DNA of 64,000 nucleotides from Halanaerobium praevalens DSM 2228 (GCF_000165465.1 NC_017455.1:992001-1056000); one strand, 5' to 3'; numbered from the stretch's first letter, positions 1-8,750 are shown. Notes: generated from the letters alone by a model not told the origin. Numbers and translations are program-made.

Positions 1-283
1 ACAAGAATTAGATAATTTAGAAACTCAATTAGTGCATCAAATAGAAAAAAATTATCAAGACTGGGAAAATAAATATCAATTATTACATCAGAAATTAAAT
101 AATTTAAGCCCTTTAAAAACTTTAGATCGAGGTTATACTATTTTACAAGATCAAACTAAAAAACCAATTAAATCAATTAAAGAAATTGAAATTGGGGATT
201 TAGTTAAGGCCCGTTTAACTGATGGTTTAGCCGAAGTGGAAATCAAAGACTGTAGAAAAGTGGGTGACATTAATGGAAAATAA
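1..283 (+). CDS. xseA: Exodeoxyribonuclease VII large subunit, C-terminal fragment
   Basis: This is the last 94 codons of a gene that begins before the window; the reading frame is open from base 2 to the TAA at 281-283. Exonuclease VII (XseA plus several XseB) degrades single-stranded DNA in both directions in the cytoplasm. The visible part has the charged helical stretch typical of the large subunit's C-terminal region, then the conserved closing segment around 'LDRGYTIL' that precedes a short beta-rich tail (DLVKARLTDGLAEVEI). The identity is strengthened by xseB following immediately and overlapping its 3' end. The catalytic part lies outside the window. Confidence 0.9.
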   Translation, partial: QELDNLETQLVHQIEKNYQDWENKYQLLHQKLNNLSPLKTLDRGYTILQDQTKKPIKSIKEIEIGDLVKARLTDGLAEVEIKDCRKVGDINGK

Positions 284-545
284 AAAAGAATTTGAAAAGA
301 AAATCAAAATTGAAGAATTAGATTTTGAGTCTGCCCTAGCAAAATTACAAAAAATTGTAGACGATTTAGAAGAAGGTGGGAATGATTTAGATAAAACTTT
401 AGCAGAATTTAGTCAAGGAATGAAATTGCTTAAATTTTGCCACCAAAAATTAGATAAGGCAGAATCCAAAATAGAATTAATGTTAAAAGAAAATCAAGAA
501 TTTACTAAAGAAGTAGCTTTTGAATCTGAGTTGGGAGAGGATTAA
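273..545 (+). CDS. xseB: Exodeoxyribonuclease VII small subunit
   Basis: A 90-residue acidic helical protein, the usual size for XseB, which binds XseA to form exonuclease VII. The family core is visible: 'DFESALAKLQKIVDDLE' followed by a Gly-Gly turn and a second helix (LDKTLAEFSQGMKLLKFC). I chose the ATG at 273, which has a GGTG ribosome-binding sequence six bases upstream. An in-frame GTG at 264 would add three residues. Either way the gene overlaps the xseA stop, so the two are probably translationally coupled. It ends two bases before ispA. Confidence 0.93.
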   Translation: MENKKEFEKKIKIEELDFESALAKLQKIVDDLEEGGNDLDKTLAEFSQGMKLLKFCHQKLDKAESKIELMLKENQEFTKEVAFESELGED

Positions 546-547
546 TT

Positions 548-1429
548 TTGGATAAAATAAAGAATATTTTAAAAGCTAAAGCAGAAGTTATTGAAGAAAA
601 TCTAATAAAGTTATTAGATTGTCAAGATGAACTTGCACCTCAATTAACTAAGTCAATGAAATACACCCTACTTTCGGGAGGTAAAAGGATTAGACCAATC
701 CTTACTCTTTTAATAGCCGAATTATTAGAAGGTAATTATCAAGCTGCTTTAAAAGCAGGATCTGCCTTAGAGATGATTCACAGTTATTCTTTAATCCATG
801 ATGATTTGCCAGCTATGGATGATGATAAATTAAGAAGAGGAAAAAAGACTAACCATCTTGTTTTTGGAGAGGCAACTGCAATTTTAGCTGGAGATGGACT
901 TTTAACTTATGCTTTTCAAGTGTTAGCTGATCTAGAACTTAAGCCTGATTTAAAGGTTAAAATTATTGCAAATACAGCCAAATTCTCTGGTTATCAGGGA
1001 ATGGTTGGAGGTCAGGTTTTAGATCTTGAGGCTGAAAATAAGGACTTAACACTTCAAGAAATGCAAAAAGTACATCAAGCTAAAACTGGAGCCTTGATTA
1101 AAGCATCAGTTTTAAATGGAGTTTATTGTTCTGATTTTAAGCCAGAAGAGAAAAAAGCACTTTTAACTTATGCAGAAAAAATTGGAGTCTTATTTCAGAT
1201 AGTAGATGATTTGCTAGACTTAACTGGTGAAACTGAGGCGATGGGAAAAGTAGTTGGTAGGGATCAAGAATTAAATAAAGCAACTTACCCTAAATTATTA
1301 GGGTTGAAAAAGGCTCAAAAAGAAGCTGAAAAATATGCTAAAGAGGCTAAAGAAGCTTTAATTATTTTTGGCAAAAAAGCTGAGAAATTAGAAGCTTTAA
1401 TTGATTTTATTTTAAAAAGACAGCAGTAA
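548..1429 (+). CDS. ispA: Polyprenyl (farnesyl/geranyl) diphosphate synthase
   Basis: A trans-isoprenyl diphosphate synthase of 293 residues that condenses isopentenyl diphosphate with allylic diphosphates to give C15 (or C10/C20) chains for quinones and for the undecaprenyl carrier. Seen directly: GGKRIRP at 44-50, the first Asp-rich motif DDLPAMD at 85-91 and the second DDLLD at 220-224. The start is TTG at 548, with GGAGAGG eight bases upstream and only two bases after xseB. Chain length cannot be fixed from sequence alone; the operon position favours IspA. A promoter for the downstream non-coding RNA begins at its stop codon. Confidence 0.93.
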   Translation: MDKIKNILKAKAEVIEENLIKLLDCQDELAPQLTKSMKYTLLSGGKRIRPILTLLIAELLEGNYQAALKAGSALEMIHSYSLIHDDLPAMDDDKLRRGKKTNHLVFGEATAILAGDGLLTYAFQVLADLELKPDLKVKIIANTAKFSGYQGMVGGQVLDLEAENKDLTLQEMQKVHQAKTGALIKASVLNGVYCSDFKPEEKKALLTYAEKIGVLFQIVDDLLDLTGETEAMGKVVGRDQELNKATYPKLLGLKKAQKEAEKYAKEAKEALIIFGKKAEKLEALIDFILKRQQ

Positions 1430-1458
1430 TTGAAGCCCCTAAATAAATGTGTTATAAT
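1430..1458 (+). promoter_or_regulatory. Sigma-A-type promoter of the OLE RNA
   Basis: TTGAAG (1430-1435), 17-base spacer, TATAAT (1453-1458): a near-consensus promoter directly after the ispA stop. A start site near 1465 would mark the 5' end of the structured RNA. The RNA can therefore be made independently of the xse-ispA transcript. Confidence 0.7.
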
Positions 1459-1464
1459 TAGTTA

Positions 1465-2040
1465 AAATGCAGATGGTGCAGTATTCTAGTCAGCATACTA
1501 TCTTTGAAGGCGGGCCTAAAAATCCGTCAACGGGCATATCGATGAAGTTCTTTGTAATGGCTGCTGACGCCCAGTCGGGGGCTGTTGCAGAGAGATAAGG
1601 GCTTGGGGCGATCCACAATGGCATGTGGGCGTTGACCCCTTTCCCGCGGAGGCCTGGTCGAGTTTGTAAAAAATAAGGCTAGGTTCACCTGTTCTAACCG
1701 CAAGGTTGAACAGTGTAGCCTGCTTTGAAGTGGTACTGGAGACAGTAGCAAAACACAGACGCTTGGATCCAGCTCTGGGTTGAACCTGCTGGAAACCAGT
1801 ACTGCAAAAGAAGCTAGGGGATAGTTTAAATGCTGTTAAGGAAAACTTCTAGACTGTCTTAGTGAATTCAATAGGGATTAAAGTGTGTTCTTAGTGGCAA
1901 TCCAGCTCTGTAGAGGGAGACCCTACAGCAGGAATTTAAAGAGAAATCTCCTGATTGGTGACGATTAGGAATTCCTGGGGAAAACCTGCTGGACCTATGA
2001 CACAGCATTTATCTATTGTATTACCATCTGTTATTTATAA
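1465..2040 (+). ncRNA. ole: OLE RNA (ornate, large, extremophilic RNA)
   Basis: A region of about 575 nt with no plausible gene, clearly richer in G+C than the AT-rich DNA around it. It lies between ispA and a membrane-protein gene matching OapA, followed by dxs: the known genomic setting of OLE RNA, whose described members are about 600 nt. Structure is visible. A stem at 1689-1713 is closed by a GCAA tetraloop, and another at 1908-1928 by a GAGA tetraloop (both GNRA). Bases 1526-1532 and 1630-1636 are fully complementary over 7 nt. Known OLE RNA forms a membrane ribonucleoprotein with OapA and is linked to stress tolerance (cold, short-chain alcohols, Mg2+). The 5' end is set by the promoter and the 3' end by the oapA ribosome-binding site; both are approximate. 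The identity rests on position, length and fold features, not on a covariance-model score. Confidence 0.88.
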
Positions 2041-2056
2041 CAAGAGGAGGATTTTT

Positions 2057-2620
2057 TTGTCTAATTTAAAGAGCAGTATTATTATTGCTATAATAACTTT
2101 TTTTATTGCAGTAAGTGTTTCATCGATTTCTCAAACCCAAGTTCGTTTTGTGCCCTTATCGATGGCAGTAATAATACTGTTAATTATTATAATCGTAGGG
2201 GTCTTAGCAGATATGGTTGGAGTTGCTGCTACTGTAGCCAGACCAGAACCTTTTAATGCTAAAGCAGCTAAAAAAATTTTTGGTGCTAAAATATCACTTA
2301 AATTAGCTAAAAATGGTGATAAAGTAGCAAGTTTGATGTGTGACATAGTTGGTGATATTTGTGGAACTGTCAGTGGTGCAATTAGTGCTGTAATTGCAAT
2401 TGACTTAATTAATTATTATAACTTTTCAAGCTTTTGGACTAATTTAATAATTATTGGCTTAGCTTCCTCTTTGACTGTTGGAGGTAAAGCTTTTTTTAAA
2501 TATTATGGGATGAAAAAATCGACAGAAATAATTTTTTTGTTTGGTCGTTTTTTAACAATTTTCCATCTTATTTATGCTAAAATTTATAGATTTATAAAAA
2601 GAGGTGTAATTAATGACTAA
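2057..2620 (+). CDS. oapA: OLE-associated membrane protein OapA
   Basis: A 187-residue integral membrane protein. Hydrophobic stretches lie at about 8-25, 34-58, 96-118 and 126-143, with a basic loop (AKAAKKIFGAKISLKLAKNG) after the second and a Lys/Arg-rich C-terminus. Length, topology and position next to the structured RNA match OapA, which binds OLE RNA and localises it to the membrane. I place the start at TTG 2057, behind a strong AGAGGAGG at 2043-2050. A longer open frame back to 1955 would run through the RNA's 3' part and has no good ribosome-binding site. The gene overlaps dxs by 8 bases, so the two are likely translated together. Confidence 0.85.
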   Translation: MSNLKSSIIIAIITFFIAVSVSSISQTQVRFVPLSMAVIILLIIIIVGVLADMVGVAATVARPEPFNAKAAKKIFGAKISLKLAKNGDKVASLMCDIVGDICGTVSGAISAVIAIDLINYYNFSSFWTNLIIIGLASSLTVGGKAFFKYYGMKKSTEIIFLFGRFLTIFHLIYAKIYRFIKRGVIND

Positions 2621-4544
2621 TTATTTAGATAAAATAAATGGAACAAGTGATTTAAAGAAATTAAAAGGTTCTCAACTGAACGAATTAGCCTCTGAAATAA
2701 GAGATTTTTTACTTGAAAATATTTCTCAAACCGGTGGTCATCTTGCTTCAAATTTAGGTACAGTAGAATTGACAATTGCCCTACATCATTATTTAAATAG
2801 TCCTACAGATAAAATAATTTGGGATGTTGGTCACCAGGCTTATACTCATAAAATTTTGACAGGACGTAAAAATTGCTTTACAAAATTAAGACAAAAAAAT
2901 GGTTTAAGTGGTTATCCCAAATGTACTGAATCTCCACATGATATTATTGGAGCTGGACATAGCAGTACTTCTATTTCTGCAGCTTTAGGTCTAGCTTTGG
3001 CTAGAGAAAATTTAAATCAAATAGGAGATATTTATTCAGTAATTGGTGATGGTGCTTTAACTGGGGGGATGGCATTTGAAGCTTTAAATCATGCTGGGCA
3101 TATTGGAGCTGACATTAATGTCATTTTAAATGATAATGAAATGTCTATTTCTGATAATGTTGGAGCTATTTCAAGCTATTTAAATAGTTTAAGAAGTGAT
3201 CCAACTTTAAAAAAGGTACAAGCAGATATAGAATTTCTGCTTAATAAAATACCTAAATTTGGAAAGACAGTTTCTAATACAGTAGATCGAGTTAAAGCAG
3301 CTTTAAAATATAGTTTTATCCAAGGGGTTTTATTTGAAGAATTTGGTTTTAAATACTTAGGACCAATCGATGGTCATAATATAAATGAATTAATCAAATA
3401 TTTTCAACAGGCTGAAAAAATAGAGGGGCCTGTACTTTTACATGTTTTAACTAAAAAAGGTAAAGGTTATCCACCAGCAGAAAATAATCCAGATCAATTT
3501 CATGGTGTTGGGCCTTTTAATCTTAAAGATGGAAGTTCTAAAAAAACAAAATCAAAGCCAAGTTATAGTAAAGTTTTTGGAGAGTGTTTAACTAAAATTG
3601 CAGCTCAAGACAAAAGGGTTGCTGGTATAACTGCTGCTATGCCTTCAGGTACTGGCTTAAATATTTTTGCTAAGGCTTTTCCTGATAGATATTATGATGT
3701 TGGAATTGCAGAACAGCATGCAATAACTATGAGTACTGGTTTAGCCAGAGGAGGTATGAAGCCTGTTTGTGCTCTTTATTCTACCTTTTTACAAAGAGCT
3801 TATGATCAGGTGATTCATGATGCTGCAATTCAAAATTTAGATTTAACTATTGCTATTGATCGGGCTGGTATTGTTGGTAATGATGGTGAAACACATCAGG
3901 GATTATTTGATTATTCATTTTTACGTCCTATTCCTAATTTAGTTATGATGGCACCTAAAAATGCTGAACAATTACAGCAGATGCTCTATACAGCTATTAA
4001 TTATTCTGGTCCAGCTATATTGCGTTATCCTCGAGGTAGTATTAGAGGTCAATATTTGCCTCTGCCAGTTGAAGAACTACAAGAACTAGAAATTGGAAAA
4101 GCTAAAGAAGTGCTTGCAGTAAAAAAAGAAACACTGATTACTATTTTAGCAATTGGTTCAACTGTAGAGCCAGCAGTTAAAGCTGCAGAAATTTTAAATA
4201 AAAATGGATATCAAACAGCTTTAGTGGATGCTCGGTTTATAAAACCTTTAGATCAAGAAATAATCCTTAAAGCTTTAAATAATTCTCAAAATATAATCAC
4301 AGTTGAAGAACAAGTTTTAGCAGGAGGTTTTTCTTCTGCTGTTTTAGAACTTGCAGCTGATAATGGAATTAAAATTAATAAAATTAAAAGAATTGGTATT
4401 GGAGATCAATTTGTAAATCAAGGTGGAATGGAAGAAATGAAAAAAGAATATGACTTAGATGCCCGAGGAATTCTAAAAAATGCCCTTTCTTTGCTTGATA
4501 AAGCAGAGGAGGTAGATGAGTTATGGCCCGAAAAAAAAGATTAG
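2613..4544 (+). CDS. dxs: 1-deoxy-D-xylulose-5-phosphate synthase
   Basis: First enzyme of the MEP isoprenoid pathway: thiamine-diphosphate-dependent condensation of pyruvate and glyceraldehyde 3-phosphate. The protein has 643 residues, normal for Dxs. Visible: GGHLASNLG (41-49) with the conserved His, the ThDP/Mg motif beginning GDG at 145-147 and ending near N173-N175, a transketolase-like pyrimidine domain (DVGIAEQHA), and a C-terminal transketolase domain (ITVEEQVLAGGFSSAV). The ATG at 2613 overlaps oapA. The 3' end overlaps tlyA by 22 bases, indicating one transcript. Confidence 0.97.
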   Translation: MTNYLDKINGTSDLKKLKGSQLNELASEIRDFLLENISQTGGHLASNLGTVELTIALHHYLNSPTDKIIWDVGHQAYTHKILTGRKNCFTKLRQKNGLSGYPKCTESPHDIIGAGHSSTSISAALGLALARENLNQIGDIYSVIGDGALTGGMAFEALNHAGHIGADINVILNDNEMSISDNVGAISSYLNSLRSDPTLKKVQADIEFLLNKIPKFGKTVSNTVDRVKAALKYSFIQGVLFEEFGFKYLGPIDGHNINELIKYFQQAEKIEGPVLLHVLTKKGKGYPPAENNPDQFHGVGPFNLKDGSSKKTKSKPSYSKVFGECLTKIAAQDKRVAGITAAMPSGTGLNIFAKAFPDRYYDVGIAEQHAITMSTGLARGGMKPVCALYSTFLQRAYDQVIHDAAIQNLDLTIAIDRAGIVGNDGETHQGLFDYSFLRPIPNLVMMAPKNAEQLQQMLYTAINYSGPAILRYPRGSIRGQYLPLPVEELQELEIGKAKEVLAVKKETLITILAIGSTVEPAVKAAEILNKNGYQTALVDARFIKPLDQEIILKALNNSQNIITVEEQVLAGGFSSAVLELAADNGIKINKIKRIGIGDQFVNQGGMEEMKKEYDLDARGILKNALSLLDKAEEVDELWPEKKD

Positions 4545-5350
4545 ATATTTTAGTAACAGAAAGAAAAATGTTTAAAAGCCGTTCTCAGGCTAAAAGAGCT
4601 ATTATGGCTGGTCTAGTTTTTGTTAATGGGCAAAGAGAAGATAAGGCTGGGACTCAAATTGATCCTGCAGCTGAGATTGAATATAAAGGAACTAAAAATC
4701 CTTATGTTAGTCGAGGTGGTTTTAAGTTAGAAAAAGCTTTAAAGGTATTTGAAGTTGATCCTGAGCAAAAAGAAGCGATTGATATTGGTGCTTCTACAGG
4801 TGGTTTTACAGATTGTTTATTACAAAATGGTGCTCAAAAAGTTTATGCAATTGATGTTGGTTATGGCCAATTAGCTTGGAAATTACGACAAGATAAAAGA
4901 GTTGAAATTTTAGAGAGATGTAATTTTCGGCATTTAGAGAAGAAAGATTTGCCAGTTGAAGTTCCTTTAATTGTGACAGATGTTTCTTTTATTTCTCTGC
5001 GTTTAATTGTTAAAGGAGTTAAAAAATTTTTGAAAAAAGAAGGAGATTTTATAGCTTTAATCAAACCTCAATTTGAAGCAGGAAGAGATAGAGTAGGTAA
5101 AAATGGGATTGTAAAAGATCCAGCTGTCCATCAGGATGTAATTAATCAATTAAGCGAAGTCTTTTTAGAAGAAGGATTTAAACCTATAAACTTAGATTAT
5201 TCTCCAATTACAGGTGCTTCAAGTAAAAACATTGAATATTTGATTCAGCTTAAGTACATTGATCAGACATCTGACTTTAGACTGGAAAAATGGGTTAAAA
5301 AAATTGAGAGTGTTATCAATACTGCTCATTCTGAATTAGGGGGAGCTTAA
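4523..5350 (+). CDS. tlyA: TlyA family rRNA (cytidine-2'-O)-methyltransferase
   Basis: 275 residues with an N-terminal S4 RNA-binding domain (about 4-65) followed by an FtsJ/RrmJ-type Rossmann methyltransferase. Visible are the SRGGFKLEKAL segment, the SAM-binding DIGASTGGFTDCLL and IVTDVSFISLR. Family members (TlyA/YqxC) methylate 16S and 23S rRNA; older annotations call them hemolysin A. The start ATG 4523 lies inside the dxs end, preceded by GAGGAGG. It is followed two bases later by nadK, the usual Firmicutes order. Confidence 0.92.
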   Translation: MARKKRLDILVTERKMFKSRSQAKRAIMAGLVFVNGQREDKAGTQIDPAAEIEYKGTKNPYVSRGGFKLEKALKVFEVDPEQKEAIDIGASTGGFTDCLLQNGAQKVYAIDVGYGQLAWKLRQDKRVEILERCNFRHLEKKDLPVEVPLIVTDVSFISLRLIVKGVKKFLKKEGDFIALIKPQFEAGRDRVGKNGIVKDPAVHQDVINQLSEVFLEEGFKPINLDYSPITGASSKNIEYLIQLKYIDQTSDFRLEKWVKKIESVINTAHSELGGA

Positions 5351-5351
5351 G

Positions 5352-6206
5352 ATGGATAAAGCTGCTTTAATTGTTAACTTAGATAAAAGAGAAGCCTTTA
5401 CAGTGGCAGAAAGAGCAATTGAGTGGTTTGAAAAGCGAGGTAAAGATTATTTAATTGAAAAAAAAGCAGCTTTTCAACTATCTCAAAAAAGCAAAGGTGC
5501 TGACTATCAAAAAATAAAAGCTGAAAGTGATTATATAATTATTATTGGTGGTGATGGAACTTTTTTGCATAGTTCACATCATTTTATTGGTAGTGATCTT
5601 CCTTTATTGGGAATTAATGTAGGGCACTTAGGTTTTTTAACTGATGTTGAAACTGAAGAGTTGACGAAGGCTCTAGAGATGATTGATAATGGAAACTATA
5701 AAGTGGAAAAAAGAATGATGTTAAAATGTGAACAGCATCGAGCTAAAAAAGTAATTAGATCTAGTTATGCTCTTAATGATTATGTTTTAAATAGAGATCC
5801 TGATTCTCAAATGTTAAAAATAGAACTTTTTATTAATAATGAACTTGTTAATAAATTCAGAGGTGATGGCCTAATTCTTGCTACTCCAACTGGCTCAACA
5901 GCTTATTCTTTATCTGCAGGAGGACCAATAATTAACCCACACAAAATAAAGGCTATTTTAATTACTCCTATTTGTCCTCATAATTTACATTTGAGGCCAA
6001 TGGTTATTGCTAAAGATGAACAAATAAGGATTAAAGTAGATAGTGATGGTCGTTCTATCAAAGGTTGTGCTGATGGAAGGAAAAAAAATGAAATAGTTCC
6101 TGGTGATGAAATCTATATTAGTGGAGCTGATCAGGAATTATCAATAATTAAACTTCCTGATCGGACATTTTATACTATTGTTAAAGAAAAAATGAACCTT
6201 GCCTAA
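5352..6206 (+). CDS. nadK: NAD kinase
   Basis: ATP-dependent phosphorylation of NAD+ to NADP+. 284 residues, the normal size. The diagnostic GGDGTFL is at 66-72, followed by INVGHLGFLTD and the C-terminal ATPTGSTAYSLSAGGPI glycine-rich NAD-binding motif. The start is ATG 5352, preceded by a GGGGGAG stretch within the tlyA end. In many Bacilli and Clostridia argR follows this gene; here recN follows directly with only an 18-base gap. Confidence 0.96.
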   Translation: MDKAALIVNLDKREAFTVAERAIEWFEKRGKDYLIEKKAAFQLSQKSKGADYQKIKAESDYIIIIGGDGTFLHSSHHFIGSDLPLLGINVGHLGFLTDVETEELTKALEMIDNGNYKVEKRMMLKCEQHRAKKVIRSSYALNDYVLNRDPDSQMLKIELFINNELVNKFRGDGLILATPTGSTAYSLSAGGPIINPHKIKAILITPICPHNLHLRPMVIAKDEQIRIKVDSDGRSIKGCADGRKKNEIVPGDEIYISGADQELSIIKLPDRTFYTIVKEKMNLA

Positions 6207-6224
6207 GTGACAGGAGGAAAATTT

Positions 6225-7901
6225 ATGCTCAGTGATTTACAGGTTAAGAATTTTGCTTTAATTAATAAAGTTAATATAAATTTTAAACAGGGATTAAATA
6301 TTTTAAGTGGTGAAACAGGAGCTGGTAAATCAATAATTATTGGTGCTTTAGATTTATTATTAGGTGCTCGAGCTAATACAGATGTCATTAGAAGTGGTAA
6401 AAAATCTGCTTATATTTCTGCTTTTTTTCAGCCAAATGAGCTTCCAATAATTAATGGGATTTTAACTGAAGCTGGGATAGAAAAAGAAGAAAATGGAGTT
6501 TTAATCGCCCGTGAAATTAGAGAAAATGGTCGTAACCGTACTCTAATTAATGGTCAATTAGCAACTTTGAAAATTGTAAAAAAGATAAGTAGATATTTAA
6601 TTGATATTCACGGTCAACATGAACATCAACTTCTTTTAGATCAAGGCTCTCATTTAATAATATTAGATGCTTTTATTGGTGGAGAAATTAAGACTTTAAA
6701 ATCTGAAATAAGAGATTTATATCAAAAATTAACAAAAATAAGAAATGAATTATCTGAGATTGAAATTGATGATTCAGAACGAGTTAGAGAATTGGATATT
6801 ATTAATTTTCAGATTGATGAAATTGAAGAAGCTGCTCTAGTAAAGGGAGAATATCAAAAATTAAAAGAAGAGTATAATTCTCTTGCACACGGAGAAGAAA
6901 TTTATAATATAGCAGTTGAATTATTAAATGTTTTGAGTGGTGATGATTATAGTGAAAAAGGAATTATAGATAGATTAGCTATTTTAAAAAAGAAATTTTC
7001 TACTGTAGAAGAATATAATCAAAACTTAAAAGACTTAAATAAGAAGTTTGCTGATATTTATTATATTTTAGAAGATTTTATTTTTGATTTAAGAGATTTT
7101 GAAACTAATTTTGATTATGATGAAGAAAGAATTTCTATAATTAGTGATCGTTTAGATTTAATTAATACTTTATTAAGAAAATATGGAGAAAATGTAGAAA
7201 CAATTTTATTGTATTTAGATGAATTATATCAGAAAAGAGATAAATTAGAAAATGCTGAAGCTAAAATTTCTGATTTAAATACTAAAAAAGAAAAGTTAAA
7301 GAATGAAATATTAACTAAAGCTAAAAAACTTTCTCAAATCAGAAAAGAGCATGCTCAAGATTTAGAAAAAAAGTTAAAAGCCGAATTAAAAGATTTAGCA
7401 ATGGAAGATGTTCGTTTTAGGGTTGATTTTAAAGCAAAAGAAATTTCTCCAACTGGAATTGATCAAATTGAATTTTTAATTTCACCAAATAGAGGTGAAG
7501 AATTAAAATCACTGGCTAAAATTGCTTCCGGAGGAGAATTATCCAGAATAATGCTTTCTTTAAAAACAATAACAGCTGCTCTAGATCAAGTAGATACTTT
7601 AGTTTTTGATGAGGTAGATAGTGGTGTTGGTGGTAAAACAGCTGCTAAAATGGCAGCAAAATTAACTCAGATTTCAAAGTCAAGACAGATAATTTGTATT
7701 ACTCATTTACCACAATTAGCTAGTGCTGCCAATCATCACTTTTTGATCAAAAAAGAAAATGATAAAAATAGAACTTTCACTAAAATCAAGGCTTTAACTG
7801 CAAAAGAAAGAATTAGCGAAATAGCTAGAATGATTGGTGGAACAACGATTACTGATAAAACACTAGCCCATGCTGAAGAAATGCTGCAATTGGCAAATTA
7901 A
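6225..7901 (+). CDS. recN: DNA repair protein RecN
   Basis: SMC-like ATPase acting in double-strand-break repair. 558 residues. Walker A GETGAGKS at 29-36, a long central coiled-coil region, the ABC signature ASGGELSRIMLS and Walker B TLVFDEVDSGVGG, then the His switch ICITHLPQLAS. The start is ATG 6225 behind CAGGAGGAAAA. A GTG at 6207 is in frame but precedes the ribosome-binding site, so it is rejected. Neither argR upstream nor spoIVB downstream is present, unlike the common Firmicutes arrangement. Confidence 0.95.
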   Translation: MLSDLQVKNFALINKVNINFKQGLNILSGETGAGKSIIIGALDLLLGARANTDVIRSGKKSAYISAFFQPNELPIINGILTEAGIEKEENGVLIAREIRENGRNRTLINGQLATLKIVKKISRYLIDIHGQHEHQLLLDQGSHLIILDAFIGGEIKTLKSEIRDLYQKLTKIRNELSEIEIDDSERVRELDIINFQIDEIEEAALVKGEYQKLKEEYNSLAHGEEIYNIAVELLNVLSGDDYSEKGIIDRLAILKKKFSTVEEYNQNLKDLNKKFADIYYILEDFIFDLRDFETNFDYDEERISIISDRLDLINTLLRKYGENVETILLYLDELYQKRDKLENAEAKISDLNTKKEKLKNEILTKAKKLSQIRKEHAQDLEKKLKAELKDLAMEDVRFRVDFKAKEISPTGIDQIEFLISPNRGEELKSLAKIASGGELSRIMLSLKTITAALDQVDTLVFDEVDSGVGGKTAAKMAAKLTQISKSRQIICITHLPQLASAANHHFLIKKENDKNRTFTKIKALTAKERISEIARMIGGTTITDKTLAHAEEMLQLAN

Positions 7902-7906
7902 AAAGA

Positions 7907-7935
7907 TTAAATAAATTTTTCATGTTTTGTATAAT
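7907..7935 (+). promoter_or_regulatory. Possible sigma-A promoter of spo0A
   Basis: TATAAT at 7930-7935 with a poor -35 (TTAAAT, 7907-7912) at 17-base spacing, in the 50-base gap before spo0A. No sigma-H-like AGGA element is visible here, although spo0A often has one. Only the -10 is convincing. Confidence 0.4.
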
Positions 7936-7951
7936 ATAAAGGGGGATAAAA

Positions 7952-8737
7952 ATGAATAAAATTAATATTTTAATTACAGATGATAATCGAGAATTTTGTC
8001 AACTCTTTGCTGAATTTTTAGAAGGGGATGCTGATTTTAATGTAATTGATATGTTTTATAATGGGGAAGAAGTTTTAGAATATATTAAAGAAAACGAAAA
8101 TCCTGATATTTTAATTTTAGATTTAATTATGCCTCATTTAGATGGAATTGGAGTTTTAGAAGAATTAAATGCTCAAGATTTAATTGGAGACATGAAGATT
8201 ATTGCGCTGACAGCAATGGGTCATGATACAATTATGAAAACTGTAATTGAATTAGGTGTTCATTATTATATTATGAAACCATTTGATTTAGACAAATTAA
8301 AAGATAGAATTAAATTATTGGCAGCTCAAGATTATAAAAAACAAAATAATATCCATCTTAATCAAGCTCAATTAGAATTTGAAAAAGGTAATTATACTCC
8401 TTTAATTACAGATGTGATAGAAGAATTAGGTATTCCTGCACATATTAAAGGTTATCGTTATGTTAGAGAAGCGGTAGAATTAGTTATTAATGATATGGAT
8501 TTATTAAGTGCTGTAACTAAACAACTATATCCTCAAGTTTCCAAAGAATTTGATTCTACTCCCAGTCGAGTTGAAAGAGCTATTCGACATGCAATTGATG
8601 TTGTCTGGCAGCGAGGTAATCAAAAAGCTTTAAAAAAATATTTTTCAAATAATATGAATGAAGATATTAAACCAACGAATTCTCAATTTATTGCTAAAAT
8701 AGCAGATACAATTATGGTAGAGTTAAAAGTTTCATAA
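7952..8737 (+). CDS. spo0A: Sporulation master response regulator Spo0A
   Basis: 261 residues. The N-terminal receiver domain has the acidic pair D10-D11, phospho-acceptor D57 (ILILDLIMP) and K109 in YYIMKP. The C-terminal Spo0A effector domain carries the hallmark recognition helix SRVERAIRHAIDVVW at about 205-219. It binds 0A boxes and commits cells to sporulation after phosphorelay input. GGGGG precedes the ATG by eight bases. It marks a spore-forming ancestry, although Halanaerobiales species vary in whether they sporulate. The pairing with recN is conserved, but spoIVB, which usually lies between them, is missing. Confidence 0.97.
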   Translation: MNKINILITDDNREFCQLFAEFLEGDADFNVIDMFYNGEEVLEYIKENENPDILILDLIMPHLDGIGVLEELNAQDLIGDMKIIALTAMGHDTIMKTVIELGVHYYIMKPFDLDKLKDRIKLLAAQDYKKQNNIHLNQAQLEFEKGNYTPLITDVIEELGIPAHIKGYRYVREAVELVINDMDLLSAVTKQLYPQVSKEFDSTPSRVERAIRHAIDVVWQRGNQKALKKYFSNNMNEDIKPTNSQFIAKIADTIMVELKVS

Positions 8738-8750
8738 ATGGAGGAAGATT

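Noticed and set aside
1527-1751. Minus-strand open frame of 74 codons inside the OLE region
   Set aside because: No ribosome-binding site, Arg/Pro/Ser-rich low-complexity product, and it lies wholly inside the structured RNA; higher GC there makes chance frames more likely.
1465-1900. The GC-rich RNA as RNase P, tmRNA or 6S RNA
   Set aside because: None of the hallmark conserved segments of those RNAs is visible, and the position between ispA and an OapA-like gene fits OLE.
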